Positions 54,666-64,000 of a stretch of 64,000 nt of DNA are shown here, in pieces. The stretch is from Campylobacterales bacterium (GTDB taxonomy: Bacteria; Campylobacterota; Campylobacteria; Campylobacterales; Sulfurimonadaceae). Position 1 is the stretch's first letter. Every line of letters begins with the position of its first letter. Location: positions 1-64,000 of the forward strand of contig JAJRQV010000014.1 of assembly GCA_024280035.1 (NCBI GenBank), in the 5' to 3' direction. Under the pieces are notes generated by a model that made no database searches, was not told the origin of the DNA, and worked only from the letters and a program-made list of their open reading frames with translations. The position numbers and the translations under genes were made by a program.

Positions 54666-55678
54666 AACTCCTAATTACAGGAGGCGGTACAGGAGGGCAT
54701 CTTGCTATTGCCAAGAGTTTAAGAGATGCGGCATCTACATTAGGGCACAGTTCAAGTTTTATTGGTTCTACTTCAGGGCAAGATCAGTCATGGTTTACTA
54801 ATGATAATGTTTTGACCCAAGTTCATTTTTTAAAAACATCAGGCGTGGTCAATAAAAAAGGTTTAGGAAAAATATTTTCCCTTTTTTTAACCCTAAAAGC
54901 GACACTTCAAGCTATGTTGTATGTAAGAAAAGTGGATGCTGTGATTAGTGTAGGTGGATTTTCAGCTGCACCAGCTTCTTTTGCTGCTGTAATATTAGCT
55001 AAACCCTATTTTATTCATGAACAAAATGTAGCTATTGGTCGTTTAAATAGACTCTTAAGACCTTATGCTAAAGAGTTTTTTAGCTCTTATGAAAAAGACT
55101 CAAGTGTCAAAGATTATCCTGTAAGAGAAAGCTTTTTTGAAAAAGCAAGAGAACGTAGTGAGATAAAAACTATTATCTTTTTGGGAGGCTCTCAAGGAGC
55201 TTCTTATATTAATGAACTAGCTATAAAAGTTGCTCCTACTTTAAAGAAAAAAGAGATAAAAATTTATCATCAGGTAGGTAAATTAGAGATTGAAAAAGTT
55301 GAAAAAGAGTATGAAGTTTTAGGTATTAAGGCTGAGGTTTTTGCTTTTAGAGATGATATTGATGCGCTAATGCAAAAGAGCGATTTAGCCGTGAGTCGTT
55401 CGGGTGCAAGTACCTTATGGGAACTTTCTGCTTCAAATCTTCCTGCTGTGTATATTCCTTACCCTTTTGCAGCAGGTGATCATCAATTCTTTAATGCCTC
55501 TTTTTTAGTCAAGAAAGAGGCTTCATGGATGGCAAGACAAGAAGAAAATCCTTATGAATTACTTTTAGAAGTTTTAGAACAAAATATGCAAGAACCTTCT
55601 AAAAAATTGAAATTGTTAATTCACAAAGATGGGGCAAAAAAGATTATTCAAAAGGTAGAAGATTGTTGGCAGAATTAA
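54662..55678 (+). CDS. murG: UDP-GlcNAc lipid I transferase MurG
   Basis: Makes lipid II from lipid I at the inner membrane. The 338-residue GT-B enzyme has LLITGGGTGGHLAIAKS, VGGFSAAPASFAAVI, HEQNVAIGRLNR, GGSQGASYIN and RSGASTLWELSAS followed by PFAAGDHQFFNA. Its start overlaps ftsW by ATGA. Short but complete for the phylum. Confidence 0.95.
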   Translation: MKLLITGGGTGGHLAIAKSLRDAASTLGHSSSFIGSTSGQDQSWFTNDNVLTQVHFLKTSGVVNKKGLGKIFSLFLTLKATLQAMLYVRKVDAVISVGGFSAAPASFAAVILAKPYFIHEQNVAIGRLNRLLRPYAKEFFSSYEKDSSVKDYPVRESFFEKARERSEIKTIIFLGGSQGASYINELAIKVAPTLKKKEIKIYHQVGKLEIEKVEKEYEVLGIKAEVFAFRDDIDALMQKSDLAVSRSGASTLWELSASNLPAVYIPYPFAAGDHQFFNASFLVKKEASWMARQEENPYELLLEVLEQNMQEPSKKLKLLIHKDGAKKIIQKVEDCWQN

Positions 55679-56286
55679 CTGACTTTATATTAGCAACTGT
55701 GGGAGAGTGGGGATATAGTGGAATTATCATTATGATGGCTCTAGAGAGTTCTTTTATTCCTTTTCCTTCTGAAGTGGTTATGATACCTGCGGGTTATTTA
55801 GTAGATAAGGGTGAAATGAACTTAGTATATGTTCTTTTAGCCGCTTATTTAGGTTCTATGATTGGGGCTTTAGTTAATTACTTTTTAGCCCTTTCTTTAG
55901 GCAGAGCATTCTTATACAAGTACGGAAAATACTTATTTATGAAAGAAAAAACATTAGATAAAATGGAAGACTTTTTTCAAAAACATGGAGCTATTTCAAC
56001 CTTTACAGGACGTCTTATTCCTGGAATTCGTCAACTTATCTCAATTCCTGCAGGGCTTTCTCAAATGCCACTTTCAACCTTTACTTTGTATACTTTTTTA
56101 GGTGCTGCATTATGGTCAAGTATTCTTGTTGCCTTAGGGTATGTTTTAGGTGAAGAAGAGGCACTTATTAAAGAATATCTGCATCAACTAGTGTTTATTT
56201 CATTTTTCCTTGTTATTGTAATTGCAGGGGTGTATACCTATTTTTATCAAAGAAGACTAGAAAATCACAATACTATGATTAAATAG
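55663..56286 (+). CDS. DedA/VTT-family membrane protein
   Basis: A 207-residue membrane protein of the DedA family, whose members act in lipid and membrane homeostasis, including undecaprenyl phosphate recycling in some cases. It has SSFIPFPSEVVMIPAGYLV, the glycine-rich GRLIPGIRQLISIPAG, and several hydrophobic helices. The TTG start overlaps the end of murG by 16 bases. A second TTG follows at once. Its place next to murG fits a role in the lipid-carrier cycle, by inference. Confidence 0.88.
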   Translation: MLAELTDFILATVGEWGYSGIIIMMALESSFIPFPSEVVMIPAGYLVDKGEMNLVYVLLAAYLGSMIGALVNYFLALSLGRAFLYKYGKYLFMKEKTLDKMEDFFQKHGAISTFTGRLIPGIRQLISIPAGLSQMPLSTFTLYTFLGAALWSSILVALGYVLGEEEALIKEYLHQLVFISFFLVIVIAGVYTYFYQRRLENHNTMIK

Positions 56287-56370
56287 CACTATTTTATTCG
56301 TTGTTAACGCTTTGTTAGGATTCAATGAGTAATATAACAGTAAAAAATATTATATAGGGGTATCTGTTTT

Positions 56371-56733
56371 ATGAAAATAATATTTGAAGCAGTTCAGCAG
56401 GAGTTTATGCGTTTGAGCATAATTTTAGCTAAACTAGATTTTGAAAAAAGCTTAACAGATTTAGCATTATTAGCACAACTCAATGATGCTTTAACTGATA
56501 CTTATGTTGTTTTAAATAAAGATTTTTGTGAAAATGTCATCATATGTGAAAAATGTATGGATAATCGAGATCAACTACGTTATCTTTCAGAAATAATTGA
56601 TATTTGTGAAGAGCAAAAAGAGATTAGTGAAGAGGCATTCTTAGCTCTAAAAGACTTTTCTCTTTCTATTCCTGAAATTCTTAGTAAAATGGAAACCGTT
56701 TATATACAAAGCTTACAAAAGGCAAAGGCTTAA
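56371..56733 (+). CDS. conserved small acidic protein with cysteine cluster
   Basis: A 120-residue soluble helical protein without signal peptide. A cluster of cysteines, FCENVIICEKCMDN, followed by another in IIDICEEQKE, could bind a metal such as zinc or iron. No family is recognised. It is preceded by AGGGGTATC and is in the same direction as dedA and alaS, but 84 and 161 bases from its neighbours. Confidence 0.6.
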   Translation: MKIIFEAVQQEFMRLSIILAKLDFEKSLTDLALLAQLNDALTDTYVVLNKDFCENVIICEKCMDNRDQLRYLSEIIDICEEQKEISEEAFLALKDFSLSIPEILSKMETVYIQSLQKAKA

Positions 56734-56768
56734 CACGCCACTTAATTCTCTTTTTACCCCCACTTGGT

Positions 56769-56871
56769 TATAATCGCGTACTTATTTATACAAAGGCTTT
56801 TTAGTAAGTCTTTAATACAGGAAATTCCTGTTAAGAAAAAACAGATCATTTTACTTAATCCACGAGTAAAA
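56769..56871 (+). promoter_or_regulatory. alaS promoter and structured leader
   Basis: TTGGTTATAAT gives an extended -10 with TATAAT at 56769-56774. The leader holds ACAGGAA-A-TTCCTGT (56817-56831) and TTTTACT/AGTAAAA (56849-56855, 56865-56871), with ATCA/TGAT extending the second stem. It has no T-box signature. Function unknown. Confidence 0.5.
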
Positions 56872-56894
56872 CTGATGATATATAGGAAACAATT

Positions 56895-59447
56895 ATGGAC
56901 GTTAGAAAAGCGTTTTTAGACTATTTTGAATCAAAGGGACATACCCCTATAGCCAGTGCACCAATTGTACCTGATGATGCTACCTTACTTTTTAATAATG
57001 CGGGAATGGTTCCGTTTAAGTCAATTTTTACGGGTGAAATTCCTCGTCCAAAAAACCCAAGAGCTACCTCTTGTCAGACCTGTTTACGTGCAGGTGGTAA
57101 ACATAATGACTTAGAAAATGTTGGGCATACTGCACGTCATCATACTTTTTTTGAGATGTTAGGTAACTTCTCTTTTGGAGATTATTTTAAAGAAGAAGCG
57201 ATTGCTTATGCCTGGGAGTTTATTACTAAAGAGCTTGGTTTTGATGTAGATAAACTTTGGGTAACGGTTCATGACTCTGATGATGAGGCTGAAGAGATGT
57301 GGAAAAAACATATCTCTGCAGATAGAATTATGCGTTTAGGCGATAAAGATAACTTCTGGTCTATGGGTGATACAGGTCCTTGTGGTCCTTGTTCAGAAAT
57401 TTTTTATGACCAAGGTGAAGAGAATTTTAATGGTCCTGAAGACAAGATGGGTGGCGAGGGTGACCGTTTCTTAGAGATTTGGAACCTCGTATTTATGCAG
57501 TATGAAGTGAAGGTTAAGGGTGGAGAGAGACTTCCTCTTGCTAAACCTTCAATTGATACAGGAATGGGGCTTGAACGTGTCGTTGCGATTAAAGAGGGGA
57601 AACTTTCTAATTATGACTCGTCTATGTTTATGCCCCTCATTAACAAGGTTGAAGAGCTTACGGGCAAAAGGTATGCGTACAAAGCAGGTGCTTCATTTCG
57701 TGTAATTGCTGACCACATTAGAACCGCAGTATTTTTACTTTCTCAAGACATTAACTTCTCAAACGAAGGGCGTGGTTATGTACTTCGTCGTATCTTAAGA
57801 CGTGCAGTACGTCATGGTTATCTTCTTGGTCTTCGTGAAGCCTTTATGTATAAAATTGTAGATATTTTAGTTGAGCAGATGAAAGAGATTTATCCTTATT
57901 TAGAGACTAAAAAAGAGACAGTAAAAACTCAGGTTCAACTTGAAGAACAACGTTTCTTTAAGACCATTGCTTCAGGGATTGAGCTTTTTAATGCAGAGTT
58001 GAAAAATACTAAGGATGTTTTCTCAGGGGAGGTTGCCTTTAAGTTATATGATACCTTTGGTTTCCCACTTGACCTAACGCAAGACATGTTAAAGGGTGAA
58101 AACCTAAAACTTGATTCTGCTAAGTTTGATGCCTTAATGCTAGAACAACGTACCCGTGCAAAAGCAGCATGGAAAGGTTCGGGAGACGCGGCAAATGAGG
58201 GTGATTTTAAAACACTTTTAGAGAAGTTTGGAAAGAATGAATTTACAGGTTATGAAAGCACTGTGAATGAAGCAAAAATCCAAGCACTTTTAAGTGAAGA
58301 CTTTAAAATTGTAGATGAACTTCATGCCTCTCATACCGGATGGGTGCTTTTAGATAAGACCCCTTTTTATGCAGAGTCAGGGGGACAGGTGGGTGATATC
58401 GGTCAACTTGATAATCGTGCTACCGTAACAGATACACGAAAGTTTTTTGACTTAAACCTTTCTCATGTTGAAGTAAAAGAGACGCTTTTAACAAATGCTA
58501 CAGTTAAAGCAGTGGTAGATATTAATCGTTTAGAAGTAGAAAAGCATCACTCAGCAACGCACCTTCTTCATGCAGCCCTGTATGATATCTTAGGTGATCA
58601 TATCTCTCAAGCAGGTTCATCAAATGATGCACGACGTCTGCGTTTTGACTTTTCTCATCCCAAAGCGATGACAAGTGCTGAAATTGCAGAAGTAGAAGAG
58701 CAGGTTAATTACCAAATTCTTCGTGGTATTGAGGGGCTTACTAAAGAGATGAGCATTGATGAGGCAAAGAGTTCAGGTGCTAAGGCTCAGTTTGGTGAGA
58801 AGTATGGTGATAAGGTTCGTGTAGTAAGTTTTGGCGACGCGAGTGTGGAACTGTGCGGGGGAACACATATTAATAACACAGCTGTTATTGGAACCTTTGT
58901 TATCACAAAAGAGTCGGGTGTTTCTGCAGGGGTTAGACGTATTGAAGCGGTATGTGGAAACGCAGCCTATAATCTTTTTAAAGAACAACGTCATACCCTT
59001 TTACAAGTAGAAGTGGAAGTAAAAAATCGTGATGTATTAACAGGTGTTACAAAACTTAAAGAACAGGTGAAATCCCTTAAGCTTGAGGTTCAAGAAGCGA
59101 TGTCGGCATCAAAAGAAGACTTAGGCTCTGAAACGATTAATGGTGTTACTGTTATTATAGAAGAGATTAAATCGGGTGATGTTAAGACCCGTATTGATGA
59201 GCTTAAAAATAAGAATGAATCCTTATGTGCTATGCTTTTTCAGATAAAAGGTGAGAAGGTAATGATTGCTGCAGGGGTTAAAGGTGCAGAAGCTAAAGCA
59301 GGAGACTGGATTAAGAAAATTGCTCCAATCCTTGGCGGTGGTGGCGGTGGTCGTCCTGACTTTGCACAAGCGGGTGGAAAAGATCCTTCCAAATTGGAAG
59401 AGGCAAAAATTGCGTCTTTAGACTTTATTAAAGAGGTTCTTGTTTAA
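56895..59447 (+). CDS. alaS: alanyl-tRNA synthetase
   Basis: Charges tRNA-Ala. The 850-residue enzyme has the class II aminoacylation core ([60 protein letters not shown]), an editing domain with [12 protein letters not shown] and CGGTHINN, and a C-terminal DHHA1-type domain with a glycine-rich [12 protein letters not shown]. All regions are present. It overlaps the next gene by one base (TAATG). Confidence 0.97.
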   Translation: MDVRKAFLDYFESKGHTPIASAPIVPDDATLLFNNAGMVPFKSIFTGEIPRPKNPRATSCQTCLRAGGKHNDLENVGHTARHHTFFEMLGNFSFGDYFKEEAIAYAWEFITKELGFDVDKLWVTVHDSDDEAEEMWKKHISADRIMRLGDKDNFWSMGDTGPCGPCSEIFYDQGEENFNGPEDKMGGEGDRFLEIWNLVFMQYEVKVKGGERLPLAKPSIDTGMGLERVVAIKEGKLSNYDSSMFMPLINKVEELTGKRYAYKAGASFRVIADHIRTAVFLLSQDINFSNEGRGYVLRRILRRAVRHGYLLGLREAFMYKIVDILVEQMKEIYPYLETKKETVKTQVQLEEQRFFKTIASGIELFNAELKNTKDVFSGEVAFKLYDTFGFPLDLTQDMLKGENLKLDSAKFDALMLEQRTRAKAAWKGSGDAANEGDFKTLLEKFGKNEFTGYESTVNEAKIQALLSEDFKIVDELHASHTGWVLLDKTPFYAESGGQVGDIGQLDNRATVTDTRKFFDLNLSHVEVKETLLTNATVKAVVDINRLEVEKHHSATHLLHAALYDILGDHISQAGSSNDARRLRFDFSHPKAMTSAEIAEVEEQVNYQILRGIEGLTKEMSIDEAKSSGAKAQFGEKYGDKVRVVSFGDASVELCGGTHINNTAVIGTFVITKESGVSAGVRRIEAVCGNAAYNLFKEQRHTLLQVEVEVKNRDVLTGVTKLKEQVKSLKLEVQEAMSASKEDLGSETINGVTVIIEEIKSGDVKTRIDELKNKNESLCAMLFQIKGEKVMIAAGVKGAEAKAGDWIKKIAPILGGGGGGRPDFAQAGGKDPSKLEEAKIASLDFIKEVLV

Positions 59448-59986
59448 TGAAAGAGGCTATGACAAACCTTTTTTGGGCTAATACGGAACTGATTGTATTT
59501 CTTCATGTGATTTCTGCTGTTATTTGGGTTGGCGGAATGGTAGCCATGCGTTTTGCTGCGCATCACTCATTTTTGCATGTTGAAAATCCAATCTTTAGAA
59601 TGCAGAGAGTAGCGCACGCACTTAAGCGTCTGTTTTACATTGTCTCTCCCTTTGTTGTTATTTTAATCATTACGGCAGTGATTATGGCAGTAGGTTGGGA
59701 TTTTAGAAATGCTGCGATTGATGCCAATGGAAATGTAATTGATGAGACGGCAATGAGCATGTACAATCTTATTCATGTTAAAGAAGTGATTTGGATGATT
59801 ATGACAGCTAATTTAGGGCTGATGATGTTCTTTCGTTCTAAGGCAGAAAAGGCACTACTTACTAATGACGCGGCAACTGCGAAGGCGAAATTAGGTTTAA
59901 TTGGCAAGTATATGGTGCCTCTTAATATTACGCTGGGTGTTATTGTAATTTATCTAGGTGTTGTGCTTAGATACTCTCACTCTTAA
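59447..59986 (+). CDS. four-helix membrane protein between alaS and maf
   Basis: A 179-residue inner-membrane protein with four hydrophobic segments. Conserved histidines sit in IVFLHVISAVIWVGGMVAMR and in NLIHVKEVIW, the pattern of CopD-like or cytochrome-b561-like proteins that may bind heme or copper. The function is unproven. The conserved alaS-this gene-maf order occurs in related bacteria. The start ATG overlaps the alaS stop. Confidence 0.7.
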   Translation: MKEAMTNLFWANTELIVFLHVISAVIWVGGMVAMRFAAHHSFLHVENPIFRMQRVAHALKRLFYIVSPFVVILIITAVIMAVGWDFRNAAIDANGNVIDETAMSMYNLIHVKEVIWMIMTANLGLMMFFRSKAEKALLTNDAATAKAKLGLIGKYMVPLNITLGVIVIYLGVVLRYSHS

Positions 59987-59987
59987 T

Positions 59988-60536
59988 ATGCTTCGTTTGT
60001 GTTCACAGTCCCCAAGTAGAGCACTGCTTCTGAAGAATGCTGGGATTGATTTTGTTCAATCTCCTGTTGATTATAATGAAGACCAAATTATCGCAAATTC
60101 TCCTAAAAACTTTGTTTATCAAGCCAGTTATGGAAAGTTTCAAGCTGCTCTAAAAGCGTATGATTTTAATGCCATGCCCATTTTATGTTCTGATACGGTA
60201 ATTACAGCTCAGGATAAGATTTTACGTAAGGCAAAAAGTATTGAAGAAGCAAAAGAGATTCTACTAACTCAAAGTGGAAAAGTAACCTCTATTGTGACTT
60301 GTATGATTTACAAAAGCTCACAACTAGAGTTAATTGATATCTCAACAACAGATTATCTTTTTGATACCTTTGATGAAGAGGATTTACAAAACTACTTAGA
60401 CTCAGGTGAGTGGCAGGGCAAGGCGGGGGCGTGTATGGTAGAAGGTTTTTGTAAGGCTTACATTAAAGAAGTCAAAGGTTATGAGTCGTGTGCTATGGGG
60501 CTAAGTGTAGAAAAACTTCTGCCTTGGTTAACTTAA
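59988..60536 (+). CDS. maf: Maf-family nucleotide pyrophosphatase
   Basis: Hydrolyses non-canonical or excess nucleoside triphosphates. The 182-residue protein begins MLRLCSQSPSRALLLKNAG, with the substrate-binding S-x-S-P-x-R pattern, and has LCSDTVITAQDKILRKA and GKAGACMVEGFCKAYIKEV. The ATG after the upstream stop is used; a longer frame from 59958 would overlap. It overlaps the convergent PilZ-like gene by 9 bases. Confidence 0.9.
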   Translation: MLRLCSQSPSRALLLKNAGIDFVQSPVDYNEDQIIANSPKNFVYQASYGKFQAALKAYDFNAMPILCSDTVITAQDKILRKAKSIEEAKEILLTQSGKVTSIVTCMIYKSSQLELIDISTTDYLFDTFDEEDLQNYLDSGEWQGKAGACMVEGFCKAYIKEVKGYESCAMGLSVEKLLPWLT

Positions 60537-61547
60537 CTCAATTTTATTAACGACACTTTTTAGCTCCCTTAAAAGTTCCATCTGTCTAAAATTTATATAA
60601 TGTTTTATTTGCTGTTTTGTATGTTCGTCATCTAAAAAATTCAAAACAACTTTTCGCTCTTTATCTTGCAGAAGAATCTTTTCTACCTGAGCTTTAACTT
60701 TTATCTTTGATATTTGAACATCGTCTTTTAATGTGAAGTTTATATCATAAATCTCTTTCTCTTTATTAGAAAGAATATTATCCAGTTCTACAAGAAAAGA
60801 GAGAGCAAATAAAGAGATGTCATAAAGAGAATAAGCCTCTTGATTAATATGTATATTAATTGATTCCTTATGCGGTTTAACCCGAATAGTTCAGCGATTT
60901 TTTGCACTTAGTGGTCTGTTTTGAAGATGCGAGAGGTAAAGAAGTTGCCGAGTCATATCGACCTTTGTTGCCTTAGTAATAATAGCATTTTTACTGTTGA
61001 ATTGAGGGGTAATAATAAACTCATTATTATATTTAAAACTGTACAGATGTTTTTTAGAGACCTTAAAAACTAAATGCTCATCATCTACCTTAACAAGTAA
61101 GGCATCAGAGTTAATATGAAGCCCTTTGTACATAGAAAATAGTCTAAATGATCGTTTTTGTGTTTTAGCAAAGATATCATAAATTTTGACTTCATTTGAG
61201 AGGTTTTCTGCAATATTAACGAATTTAGAACTCTCTTTAGGTTTAAGACGAGTAAGAATAAAAATTGTAAAATCTTCTTCATAAAAGAGATCAATCTGTA
61301 TAATATCTTGTTTATAGTTTAACTCTTCTTGCTTCAAAAGTTGCTCAAAAAGAGCGTCATCACTTTTAATCTCAAGCCCATAAGCATGTTCAAAAATATG
61401 GTAATAAATTTCTGTTTTCACCTCTTTAAGTTCAATAACAAGTTCATCAATACAAAACATCTCTAGCAGATATTTATTGATATGAACAAGCTCTTTATCT
61501 CTGAATATCAGTATAGACAGTGGAAGTTTTCTATACAAGTCACACAT
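60528..61547 (-). pseudogene. PilZ-domain protein, interrupted by an in-frame TGA
   Basis: The frame is 339 codons. The N-terminal 210 residues have no family I recognise. The C-terminal part has the PilZ cyclic-di-GMP pattern: an R-x-x-x-R motif (R218 to R222, in KNR-stop-TIRV) and a D-x-S-x-x-A variant in YDISLFALSF. Codon 219 (60891-60893) is TGA inside the RxxxR motif, where PilZ proteins usually have arginine, so CGA to TGA is likely. The frame then stays open for 120 codons to TAA. The truncated protein would lose the whole PilZ domain. The gene converges on maf. Confidence 0.72.
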
Positions 61548-61649
61548 TTTATCCGTAAGTATAAAAATCCCCTTTTAACAATTGTAGCTATTTTTTAAAT
61601 ATTATAACTTTGATGAATTATGTAAAAAAACCATCAAGGAAATAAAAGG

Positions 61650-61655
61650 TATAAT
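61650..61655 (+). promoter_or_regulatory. -10 box close to the restriction-modification gene start
   Basis: TATAAT only 18 bases before the ATG gives a leader of about 12 bases with no clear ribosome site, so the mRNA may be nearly leaderless or the true start may differ. Confidence 0.4.
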
Positions 61656-61673
61656 AAATAAAAAGTCATATTA

Positions 61674-64000
61674 ATGAGCCTCTTTCAAAACTCTGTCTTA
61701 CGTCTTGCCTTGGAACAACTTAATCATAATGATATTAAAGTAGCATTTGAAAAATATAAAACAGCTTTTTTACCAAAAATAGAAAATATTAAAAAGTCAA
61801 AAGAAGAACAGTATCAGTACGGTTTTTTTCAAGACCTATTTGTTGATATTTTCTCTTATGTTTTAAACCCCTCTCCCGATTTCAACTTAACAACAGAGTT
61901 TAAAAATCTAAGTGATTCTAAAAAAGTTGATGGGGCTATTTTAGTAGATGGTGAAGTGATTGCGGTGATTGAGTTAAAGTCCACTAAGACGAAGTCGATG
62001 CAGAGCATTGTGAACCAAGCTTTTAACTACAAAAATAATCATCCAACATGTAAGTATGTTATTACTTCTAACTTTGAAAAGTTACGTTTTTATATAGAAC
62101 ACTCGAATGAGTTTGAAGAGTTTAATCTTTTTAATTTAAACCTTGAAAAATTCACACTTTTATATCTTATGTTAAATGTTAAAGATATGCTCTCTTTGAA
62201 GATACTTGCACTTAAAAAGCAGTCTAAACTCAAAGATGAGCAGATATCTAATGAACTGTACAAAAAGTATTCACAACTGCGATTAGATTTGTTTCATAAT
62301 ATCAAAAAGAACAATAATCAAGAACCCTTACTTCTTTTAAATCTTACGCAAAAAATCTTAGACAGAATGATATTTATCTTTTTTGGAGAAGACAGGGGCA
62401 TTTTAAAAACGAACACAATTCAAGCCATTATTGACCATCATAAAGGTGATATTGAAGATAGAAGCCTTTACCATTTTTATAAGATATATTTTAAAGGAAT
62501 AAACAAAGGCAATAAGAAACTAGACATACCTGAGTACAATGGTGGGCTTTTTGCTTGTGATGAGGTTTTAGATGCGCTTATTATAGATGATGAGGTCTTA
62601 AAAGAACTGCCTTTACAACTCTCTGCTTATGACTTTAATTCAGACATAGATGTAGATATCTTAGGGCATATTTTTGAGAACTCCCTTTCAGACCTAGAAG
62701 AGATAAAAGCAAATATAGAAGAGAGTGATTTTGACAAGAGTAAAACTAAGCGTAAAAAAGATGGGGTCTTTTATACACCTGAGTATATAACAGAATATAT
62801 AGTAGAAAACACCCTTGGCAAACTCTGTAAAGATAAAAGAGAAGCCTTAGGTTTGGAAAACATAGAGGTTCTCATTCCTAAAAATCCAAAAAAACTTACT
62901 AAGGGCGAATTAAAGATAAAAGAGTCTTTAGAAGCTTATAGAGCATATCTATTAGGTTTAAAGATAGTTGACCCTGCCTGTGGTTCAGGTGCTTTTTTAA
63001 ATCAAGCCTTGAACTTTCTGATTTATGAACATGAATATATAGATGAGAATGAGAAAATCCTTATGGGTGGAAATGTCCTAGGGCTTTTTGATGTAAAAAA
63101 AGAGATTTTAGAGCATAACCTTTTTGGTGTTGACATTAATGAAGAGTCGGTTGAAATCGCAAAACTAAGTCTTTGGCTTAGAACAGTTGAGCGAGGAAGA
63201 AAGCTTAATAAGTTAGCCAATAATATTAAGGTTGGAAACTCTCTTATAGGTGATAAGTCAGTAGTAGATAATGCCTTTGTTTGGGAAGAAGAATTTCCTG
63301 AAGTTTTTGCCAAGGGTGGTTTTGATGTTGTTATTGGGAATCCTCCGTATGGAGCAAAGCTTTCAAAGACGGATAAAGATTACTTCAATGATACTTTTGA
63401 AACAGTTGAATATCAAATTGACACCTATACCTTATTTATGGAAAAAGCATATAAGCTTTTACAAAAAGATGGAAAATTAGGTTATATCATTCCTTCTACT
63501 TGGTTAACGATGTTTTATTTTAAAGACTTAAGAAAGTATTTAATCGAAAAGACTTTCTTTGAAAAACTTTTATTATTTAGATATCAAGTCTTTAGTGATG
63601 TAACCGCTGAGACATCAATTCTTATATTTTCAAAGAATGAAAATAATAATAAAAATATTATTATTAATTCTTTTAATAAAGATGATGAGATAGAAGTTAA
63701 AGAATATACAAATATTTCACAAGATGATTGGTTAGATGGATATGAATTAGGATTTAACCTATTATTTGGAGGACGAAAGTTAAAAGTTATAAATAAAATT
63801 TTTGATAATTCAAATGAATTATATTCTTACGCAAATGTAACAGTTGGAATTAAACCTTACCAAACAAATAAAGGAACTCCAAAACAGACCAAAGATGATG
63901 TGAAAAATAGAATCTTTGATGCAAATGAAAAAATCAATGATACTTATTATAATTATATTGTTGGTGGAAGTATAAATAAATATGTGATCCATCCATCAAA
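61674..64000 (+). CDS. fused restriction endonuclease-methyltransferase (type IIG-like), partial
   Basis: The first 775 codons of a long protein that runs past the window. A PD-(D/E)xK nuclease core is visible near the start: Asp86, then Glu100-Leu-Lys102 in IAVIELKST. The central part is helical. The adenine methyltransferase domain has motif I DPACGSGAFL starting at residue 433 and motif IV NPPYG at 556-560. The last part visible (residues about 640-775) is the start of the specificity region, to judge by position. This Eco57I-like arrangement lets one polypeptide cut and methylate the same site. Recognition sequence unknown. No indel or stop in the visible part. Mobile-gene status is an inference. 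Confidence 0.9.
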   Translation, partial: MSLFQNSVLRLALEQLNHNDIKVAFEKYKTAFLPKIENIKKSKEEQYQYGFFQDLFVDIFSYVLNPSPDFNLTTEFKNLSDSKKVDGAILVDGEVIAVIELKSTKTKSMQSIVNQAFNYKNNHPTCKYVITSNFEKLRFYIEHSNEFEEFNLFNLNLEKFTLLYLMLNVKDMLSLKILALKKQSKLKDEQISNELYKKYSQLRLDLFHNIKKNNNQEPLLLLNLTQKILDRMIFIFFGEDRGILKTNTIQAIIDHHKGDIEDRSLYHFYKIYFKGINKGNKKLDIPEYNGGLFACDEVLDALIIDDEVLKELPLQLSAYDFNSDIDVDILGHIFENSLSDLEEIKANIEESDFDKSKTKRKKDGVFYTPEYITEYIVENTLGKLCKDKREALGLENIEVLIPKNPKKLTKGELKIKESLEAYRAYLLGLKIVDPACGSGAFLNQALNFLIYEHEYIDENEKILMGGNVLGLFDVKKEILEHNLFGVDINEESVEIAKLSLWLRTVERGRKLNKLANNIKVGNSLIGDKSVVDNAFVWEEEFPEVFAKGGFDVVIGNPPYGAKLSKTDKDYFNDTFETVEYQIDTYTLFMEKAYKLLQKDGKLGYIIPSTWLTMFYFKDLRKYLIEKTFFEKLLLFRYQVFSDVTAETSILIFSKNENNNKNIIINSFNKDDEIEVKEYTNISQDDWLDGYELGFNLLFGGRKLKVINKIFDNSNELYSYANVTVGIKPYQTNKGTPKQTKDDVKNRIFDANEKINDTYYNYIVGGSINKYVIHPS

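Overview
The window is AT-rich DNA from a bacterium of the phylum Campylobacterota (the former Epsilonproteobacteria), most like the free-living Sulfurimonas/Sulfurovum side of the group. The evidence is a NIF-type iron-sulfur assembly pair (nifS plus a three-domain nifU), a Campylobacter-type pgl N-glycosylation locus with an STT3/PglB oligosaccharyltransferase, an epsilon-type sigma-54 promoter in front of flgBC-fliE, LPP20 and bacterial Bpt proteins, a chromosomally dispersed flagellar system, and a Gly-Leu-Cys-Ser tRNA array. This assignment rests on gene content only.

Layout. 1-3.7 kb (minus): def, a degenerate GGDEF protein, clpP and tig, a protein folding and turnover operon. 3.9-8.4 kb (plus): folE, fliI, nifS, nifU. 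9-13.6 kb: an OmpA-like lipoprotein, PIN-PhoH ATPase, a second degenerate GGDEF protein, tRNA-Val and an LPP20 lipoprotein. 14.2-17.7 kb: thrS-infC-rpmI-rplT, with structured leaders. 17.8-28.6 kb: a tightly overlapped glycosylation operon (Wzx-type flippase, three glycosyltransferases, pglB-pglC-pglD-pglE-pglF). 28.7-32 kb (minus): small membrane and exported proteins and ilvD. 32.1-32.6 kb: four tRNAs. 32.6-35.1 kb (minus): a duplicated unknown gene pair around a small membrane protein, then purE. 35.6-37 kb: biotin carboxylase. 37-41.4 kb (minus): TonB-dependent receptor, YfiR-like periplasmic protein and GGDEF-EAL protein. 41.5-45.4 kb (minus): EamA transporter, membrane histidine kinase, small membrane protein, bpt and a monooxygenase-like protein. 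45.5-51.9 kb: a CheY-like regulator, YqiA-like esterase, prfB, panC, a class B penicillin-binding protein, a DUF4136 lipoprotein and a methyltransferase. 51.9-53.3 kb (minus): fliE, flgC, flgB. 53.5-60.5 kb: ftsW, murG, a DedA protein, a small protein, alaS, a four-helix membrane protein and maf. 60.5-61.5 kb (minus): a PilZ-like protein. 61.7 kb to the edge: the first 775 codons of a fused restriction-modification enzyme.

The most striking feature is that seven otherwise intact genes (tig, fliI, nifS, pglC, a lipoprotein, one copy of a duplicated unknown gene, and the PilZ protein) each carry one or two in-frame stop codons, eight in total (six TAA, one TAG, one TGA). In every case the frame continues without an indel and the protein resumes with good family or paralogue similarity. 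nifS has two, and its catalytic cysteine lies after both. Ordinary genes here end normally on the same codons and release factor RF2 (prfB) is intact, so a plain code change is unlikely. The remaining explanations are substitution errors in the assembly, recent nonsense mutations, or stop-codon readthrough. The sequence alone cannot decide among them.

Other themes are cyclic-di-GMP (two GGDEF domains with a destroyed active-site signature, one complete GGDEF-EAL protein and a PilZ domain), frequent UUG starts with TTGA stop/start overlaps, and several strong hairpins in leaders of translation genes.
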